64,000 bases of DNA from Anadara kagoshimensis (Eukaryota > Mollusca > Bivalvia > Arcoida > Arcidae). The notes under the pieces are model-generated. The model did not search any database, was not told the origin of the DNA, and worked only from the letters and a program-made list of their open reading frames with translations. Below, in pieces: positions 58,345 to 64,000 of this stretch (positions are counted from its first letter, which is position 1; the number at the start of each line of letters is the position of its first letter). The stretch is from the NCBI GenBank assembly GCA_021292105.1, contig CM037863.1, forward strand, positions 12,856,546 to 12,920,545, written 5' to 3'. The translations under genes were made by a program, and so were the position numbers.

Positions 58345-58565
58345 CAGTGCAGACCTGTCGCAAATTTAACATTTATCTTCAGAATAGTAGTCGACACTTG
58401 GGTTCTGAGTAGCCAAGATATGGACAACAAGTCACTGGAAAAATCTGCCGAAAGATAGAAAACAGCTGACGAGATTTAGCTTACGACAGCAGCAGAAATT
58501 AGGTGCGGATTAGGCACTATATAATGGGGTAGCTTGAATGTTAAACTTTCGACAGGTCTGTACTT
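58345..58565 (+). mobile_element. Family A element
   Basis: Left CAGTGCAGACCTGTCGCAAA, right CTTTCGACAGGTCTGTACTT, with TA on both sides. Confidence 0.83.
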
Positions 58566-58673
58566 TACGTAGTCATTGTGTTATTGACTTGTGTTTATAT
58601 ACTTCACCGATCATGCAAGTTCTTTTAATAGAGATACCTGATAAATGGGGGATGTTCCCTTAAAGAATATATA

Positions 58674-58894
58674 CAGCACAGACCTGTCAAAAGTTTAACA
58701 ATGAGTAAGTACCAAAATCGACAGGTCCTCAAAGCCCATCTAGGCCACGCGTTACCTCTATCCTGACAGTTTTTCTGCAGCTGCTAACGATTTCTCGAGT
58801 TCTTCGGTCACTAGCTATCCATATCGGATACTTTACAGCTGAGGTTCGAGTCTTTTTCTTTAGTTGGTTGTTAAACTTTCGACAGTTCTACACT
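58674..58894 (-). mobile_element. Family A element
   Basis: Left CAGCACAGACCTGTCAAAAG, right AAACTTTCGACAGTTCTAC, with TA on both sides. The interior has TTTTCTGCAGCTGC and CTAGCTATCCATATCGG, the reverse of the usual orientation. It lies 108 bp from the previous copy. Confidence 0.8.
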
Positions 58895-58895
58895 A

Positions 58896-59379
58896 TATGT
58901 GTAGCTAATAACCGTCATACAAAAGTACAGTGTGATCAGTTTAACCTGGTCATCACCGTGACCTCTCATACAAATAAGGAATACAGAAACCTCTCATATG
59001 AATAATGAATACTGAATTGACCCCTATTTAGTATGTAGTATTTGGATTAATTTTCCCTTTTCTGTGCAATCTCAAAGTTTAAAGAACCAAAATATGCAAA
59101 AAATTATAAAATTTGTCCTTTTTCAATGTATATTTTTTATTAATAATATTTTGATCAAGGTTCAGTGGTTGGGGTCAAACATGTCGAGATTGCTAACAAG
59201 TTGGGAGTCCTCTTAATGTTGTAATTTGACAATCAAGCCGCAGGTGTTTATGAGAGGGAAATTATATCCTTATTTTTTCTTTGTTCCACGTAATCCATGA
59301 GGATACGATCACGTTGAGAAAGAAATCATATATGTGAGAATATATCTGAACCATTAAAGATATATCAGCAACCATGCAT
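58896..59379. other. No recognised feature
   Basis: A near-repeat of ACCTCTCATACAAATAAGGA and ACCTCTCATATGAATAATGA at about 58962-59010. Otherwise nothing is recognised. Confidence 0.5.
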
Positions 59380-59868
59380 AGTACAGACCTCTCGAAAGTT
59401 TAACACTACACTAACGATGAGTATCGAATCGAAATTTATCTCGGCAGCTTTTCTGCAGCTGCTATCTATCACTCGACAGCGTTTCGGACATATGTCTTCC
59501 ACTCTGCAGCCAGCGCAGACATCGCCAGCTATAGGCAAAGGTGCAGAAATTTTGCATGTGCGTTGCGCTGATGGCATAATAAGCAGGGTTCTTTAGCGTG
59601 TCAAGCCCACCATGAAACAGGATCTCGTTTATTTTTAGTTCCAATCCGAAAGAACCGTGACTTTCATTTCGTTATGCCGTGCTTGGGGAAAGAGCGATCA
59701 CTGCCCACTTTCAGGTCTTGGGTCAGACCCGGTCGAGGTTCGAACCCACGACCTCCCACTAACGGAACGAGCACTCCACCAACTGAGCTACCGCACTGGT
59801 CCACTCTATAACCGAGCTTCGATTCCTATTCTTTAGCTCAGTGTTAAATTTTCAACAGACCTGTGTTG
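59380..59868 (-). mobile_element. Family A element containing a SINE
   Basis: Left AGTACAGACCTCTCGAAAGT, right TTTTCAACAGACCTGTGTTG followed by TA. A SINE was inserted at the TCCACTCT site inside it. Confidence 0.82.
59506..59799 (-). mobile_element. tRNA-headed SINE nested in family A
   Basis: On the minus strand it starts near 59799 with GCGGTAGCTCAGTTGGTGGA (A box) and GGTTCGAACCTCG (B box). The body follows with CGAAATGAAAGTCACGGTTC and AATGCCATCAGCGCAACGCA, then GCTATAGCTGGCGATGTCTG. The usual GAAATATTCTTGACTG tail is absent. TCCACTCT flanks both sides (59498-59505 and 59800-59807). Confidence 0.88.
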
Positions 59869-59902
59869 TATGAGCCATTGAAGAAATATTATCCACCATG
59901 TA

Positions 59903-60095
59903 CAGCGCATACCTGTCAAAAGGTAAACACTGAGCCAACGAATTAGTGCCGAAACGGCAAGTCAATTCGGCCCCTCATTAAATTATAGGATTTCCTAACA
60001 GCTTTTCGACCTCTAGCCATCTATATTTCGGATGTATTGGGCTCATTTGCTTGAGCTCAGTGTTTCAGTGTTAAACTTTAGACAGGTACGTACTG
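59903..60095 (+). mobile_element. Family A element
   Basis: Left CAGCGCATACCTGTCAAAAG, right TTTAGACAGGTACGTACTG, with TA on both sides. Confidence 0.8.
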
Positions 60096-60099
60096 TATA

Positions 60100-62045
60100 A
60101 ATGGTGTCCTTGAAACGCGCTATGAAACCAAGTAACAGCAAAACGTTTGATTTGAATAAAAGCAATGTGCACAGCATGAGGATAAAATTGAATCATTGAA
60201 AAATTAACACAATTGTAGTAGGTATGTATAAAATGGTGTCCTTGAAACGCAGCATGAACGCACTGAACGCTGAAGATTGTTCAAAAATGTTAATTGCAAG
60301 ACATGAAAATACAGTTGAACTAGTTATAAAAATTCATGACCTCTACAAACGACAGTTTTCAAGTTTGAAAGAGACAGCCAAACGTCAAAGTTTGGTCTGA
60401 AACGGAACTTAAGTGTTCATGACATATTAGCAAAGCATGCAATTGAAGTTGAACAAATTAAGAATACAACAAATGGTGCTTTGTTAAAACGCTAAGAAAA
60501 CCAAGAAACAGAAAAATATTAGTTTTGTCTGAAGTAGTTATGTTTTATTACCCTACCAACATATTAGAATAAATTTTAACAAAAATAGAAATTAGTATAA
60601 TAGTCGTCGCTTTTCAACTTTTGAGAAGGGTGGCGTGCAGGCTTATCAGCTTACGCGCTCTCAATACATTGGAACTTTTTAGAACGCATGGAACAGGCAA
60701 ACAATAACCTCAATCGCACTAACTCACATGCTCTGGTGGAAACGGTATGCCAAAATGCTCTAAGAAAGCAAACAATTGATAAATAAAGTAGCTACATTTA
60801 AAGAAACTTAGTTTTCAATCGCATCAATAACTCATTTGTGGAAATGGTGTTCGTTGAGAAAGCAAGAAACAAATAAACAGGAACGCGCAAAGGACGTAAG
60901 CATGAATTATCACTAACTGAAACTATGTATGTTGAAACTCTTTCAGAATGCAACCAAAACGTAAACATCGTATGAAGGACCTCAGTTTGCAATCATACAC
61001 TTTTAAATGAGTATAATGCCCTTTGTTTACAACACTAAATTGTTTATCTTGTTTACTAGTTGACCTTGTTTGTAAGCTTACCCTTACGGAACACCCGACC
61101 TCACTTCACTGGTGGAAGTATACGTATCTAACCTGATTTGTCCGTTCCAAAGTTATTTCGTTGCTTCTTGATTGTGATTCGGACATGGATTAGTATGTTT
61201 GATTTTTGATTGACACAGCAGTTTCTGAATCTTAGCGCAGTAGTTTATATCACAAACTCTTTTGATCACCTGGTAAACGGGGTATGTTAAGAACACAAGA
61301 ATCAAATCAGTAGCAACATGAGGAGCATCAGATTTCCATCCAACTAACTCGCTCGTTCACCTGGAAGACGATGTGCGTTAAAACTTAAGAAACCAATAAA
61401 CAACAACATGTGAACAAGCTCAATTACTCACTAGTTTTGGTGGAGAGGGTGTGCCGAAACGCTCTTATAACGCGAAGAAACAATTTAAACAACAGCGTCT
61501 GAAGTAAATGTTTAACAACAACGTGTGAAGAATCATATACTTCTAAATGAATATAATACCCCTTGTTTACAATATTAAGCAGTTAATCTTTTTTTTTGAC
61601 CAAGCAGTTTCTGCATCTTAGCACAGTAGTTTTTATCACTAATTTATTCAAGGAAACGATGTTCGTTGAGAACACAAGAGACAAATTAACAGCAACGCAA
61701 GGGGTGTCGACTTTCAACCTTACTAACTCGCTTGTTCACTTGGAAAACTCTGTGCGTTAAAACTTAAGAAACAAATAAAGAACATGTGAACAGCATCGCT
61801 TAATCACTAGTTTTGGTGGACACGGTGTGCCGAAACGCTTTTACAACGCAAGGAAAATTTAAACAACAACGTGTAAAGCAAATTTTAACAACAACGCGTG
61901 AAGGACCTCAGGTTGCAATCATACAATTCTAAATGAGTATAATGCCCCTTTATTTACAACATTAAGCAGTTTATCTTGTTTGTAAGTTGACACAGCAGTT
62001 TCTGAATCATAACACAGTAGTTTATATTCATGACATCTTATTATT
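60100..62045. repeat. Degenerate tandem repeats, nested periods to about 376 bp
   Basis: TGGTGTCCTTGAAACGC occurs at 60104 and again near 60234. Later, larger units carry CTAGTTTTGGTGGA (61431 and 61807), TAAAACTTAAGAAAC, AACAACGTGTGAAG and a segment ending TTTACAACATTAAGCAGTTT. Units of about 376 bp are visible from about 60700. A copy of repeat D (61075-61232) is included in one unit. Confidence 0.72.
61075..61232 (+). repeat. Dispersed repeat D, partial
   Basis: ACACCCGACCTCACTTCACT, GGTGGAAGTATACG, then CGGACATGGATTAGTATGTT. Confidence 0.7.
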
Positions 62046-62077
62046 ATGTTAATTGACATGAAATATCCGGTAAACTA

Positions 62078-62433
62078 CAGTACAGACCTGTCTAAAGTTT
62101 CACACTAAATTCACAAACTAATGCCGAATCGGCAGCTCATATCGGCCCCTACTGAGCTTTATCATAATAGCTCCTGCAACAAATATTTACAGCCGAACCT
62201 GTCTATAAAGGCCATCCAAGCGAACCCGTAAAAGTGGCCTTTATGGGCAGGTTCAAATAATGTGAATAAAGAACAATTGGAATTGGCCCTTATATAGAGG
62301 TGGCCTTTAAGACAGGTTGGACTGTATAACTTTGCAGTTTTTGGTCTCTAGCTATCAATATTGGCAACTAGGCAGGTGAGCTTTGACTCAAATTCGTTAG
62401 CTCAGTGTTAAACTTTCGACATGTCCGTAACTG
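62078..62433 (+). mobile_element. Family A element with nested family B
   Basis: Left CAGTACAGACCTGTCTAAAG, right ACTTTCGACATGTCCGTAACTG then TA. The interior has GCCGAATCGGCAGCTC. Confidence 0.85.
62190..62324 (+). mobile_element. Family B element nested in family A
   Basis: Left CAGCCGAACCTGTCTATAAA, right CTTTAAGACAGGTTGGACTG, with TA on both sides. Shortened inside. Confidence 0.87.
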
Positions 62434-62544
62434 TACCTGTTCTTTAAGTAAACGTTTTATTTTAGTCTTATGAACTCTTTATGAGAAAAGCCTTTCACTG
62501 AATTTATTATCCTTGACTTTATCACTACTTTTTTAAAACGCAGT

Positions 62545-63000
62545 TAAATTCTTTCAACTTTCTGTTATAAGTGGTAAAGTTACATGTTTATGTATGTTTT
62601 ACAAAAGCAACTACTTGCTGTGACGAGCTATCTTGTCTGTAACAAAAACAGTATTCAACAGTCACTAAGTTCTTTCAACTTTCTGTTACATAAGTGGTAA
62701 ATGTATGTTTTTACCGATGCAACTGCTTGTTGTGGGGAGCTATCTTGTCTGTAACAAAAACAGTATTCGACAGTCACTAAGTTCTTTAACTTTCTGTTAC
62801 ATAAGTGGTAAATGTATGTTTTTACCGATGCAACTACTTGCTGTGGTGAGCTATCTTGTCTGTAACAAAAACAGTATTCGACAGTCACTAAGTTCTTTCA
62901 ACTTTCTGTTACATTAGTGGTAAATGTATGTTTTTACCGATGCAACTGCTTGCTGTGCCCATTCGAAACAGTGACGCGATTGGTGACAAAAACAGTCTTT
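62545..63000. repeat. 112-bp tandem repeat, about four copies
   Basis: The units share TTCTTTCAACTTTCTGTTAC, GTAAATGTATGTTTTTACCG, ATGCAACTGCTTG, TATCTTGTCTGTAACAAAAA and CAGTATTCGACAGTCAC. CAGTCACTAAG falls at 62659, 62771 and 62882. A decayed further unit follows to about 63080. Confidence 0.92.
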
Positions 63001-63544
63001 GACATGTAGTATCTAAGTAGGTCTTTCAGCTTTCTATAATATGCGGTAAAATTACACATTTTAAGTTTTTACGGTGTACTGTCTGGGGTTCATTTGTTAC
63101 AAGACAGACAGAATTAGCATTATATTGCTGGTAATGATATTTTATGCGGACAGTGCATCGTTTTACTTTTCATGTTCCCATATGAAACAGTGACGGAGAT
63201 CTGTCTGACCCGGCGATTTATTTGTACCAAATTAATATTTTCCAGGACATGTTGTTTTCAACACCAATTCTGTCGTTTAATATTATCCATGTTGGACACA
63301 AACAATGAATTTTGAAAGTAACGATATTAACTCACAAAAAAGCCAGACCAACTGTATTTACTTCTTGCTTGATTCAAATAATTTGAATAATCATTTGCAT
63401 TAGACGTAGCAATGTATTGCAAGCTACAATAAATAAGCAAAACACAGCATATGTAAAGCTGAAAGTAAACGTCTGCTAACAGCATGTTTTGCTGTGGTAT
63501 AATGCTGATAACGAAACTGATAATTATGAATGTTTTGTAACAGC
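63001..63544. other. No recognised feature
   Basis: Only the decayed repeat edge is seen. Confidence 0.5.
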
Positions 63545-64000
63545 TCCTAATAAAGCCCAAAGCCTAATGAAGTCCAACGCCTAATATTGTCCAAAGCCTA
63601 ATAAAGTCCAAAGCTTAATGAAGTCCAAAGCCTAATTTGAATCCTAACGCCTAATGAAGTCCAAAGCCTAATGAAGTCCAAAGTCTAATGAAGTCCAAAT
63701 CCTAATGAATCCCAACGCCTAATGAAGTCCAAAGCTTAATGAAGTCCAAAGCCTAATGAAGTCCAAAGCTTAATGAAGTCCAAAGCTTAATGAAGTCCAA
63801 AGCCTAATGAAGTCCAAAGCCTAATGAAGTCCAAAGCCTAATGAAGTCCAAAGCTTAATGAAGTCCAAAGCCTAATGAAGTCCAAAGCTTAATGAAGTCC
63901 AAAGCCTAATGAAGTCCAAAGCCTAATTTGAATCCCAACGCCTTATGAAGTCCAAAGCCTAATGAAGTCCAAAGCGTAATGAATCCCAACGCCTAATGAA
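63545..64000. repeat. 17-bp minisatellite, cut by window end
   Basis: About 26 units of CCTAATGAAGTCCAAAG with variants CTTAATGAAGTCCAAAG and CCTAATGAATCCCAACG. It shares TAATGAAGTCC and AACGCCT wording with the repeats at 32230-32830 and 39846-40165. Confidence 0.95.

Noticed and set aside
63545-64000. CRISPR-like appearance of short regular repeats
   Set aside because: The 17-bp units abut without unique spacers, and the context is eukaryotic.
1-64000. Retrovirus, LTR element, Polinton or capsid gene
   Set aside because: No long terminal direct repeats, protease, integrase or capsid motifs were recognised; the reverse transcriptases seen are of LINE type.

Overview
The window looks like a eukaryotic genome rich in repeats, most probably a bivalve or other lophotrochozoan. 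It has one spliced host gene with a vertebrate-type homologue (FAM167), an intron packed with mobile elements, APE-type LINEs, tRNA-headed SINEs and many short terminal-inverted-repeat elements. The taxon is inferred from the mix of repeats. No bacterial gene organisation is seen, and no retrovirus, LTR element or capsid gene was recognised.

Layout. (1) 1-19643 is one uninterrupted satellite of about 320 monomers of 61 bp, cut by the window start. It is organised into large duplicated blocks and carries one fold-back inverted segment (7174-7286). (2) 19644-23100 is AT-rich and mostly unexplained, with a coding-like stretch of unknown nature near 20755-21240. (3) About 23100-27030 is a minus-strand LINE: partial ORF1, a long ORF2 with endonuclease and reverse transcriptase, and a C-terminal part that lies in other frames. 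(4) 27100-62500 is a sea of short elements. The commonest, family A, has about 40-bp inverted repeats starting CAGTACAGACCTGTCGAAAG. It usually sits between TA dinucleotides and occurs about 20 times, often with other elements inserted in it. Also present are family B (ends CAGTCAAACCTGTCTATAAA), family C (ends CAGTTTCACAATCATTCC), a dispersed repeat D, several SINEs, hairpin elements, microsatellites and minisatellites. (5) 60100-64000 holds tandem repeats of about 376, 112 and 17 bp; the last runs off the window end.

Host gene. A FAM167A/B-like gene lies on the minus strand: coding exon 1 at 57570-57115, an intron of 7929 bp, and coding exon 2 at 49185-48931. It encodes 236 residues and ends in LTKMNISSRRFSMC. 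The intron holds at least five family A copies, a 2.2-kb tandem duplication of uneven age, and a perfect 76-bp palindrome.

Most open reading frames longer than 60 codons in this window are translations of repeats or antisense shadows and are not annotated.
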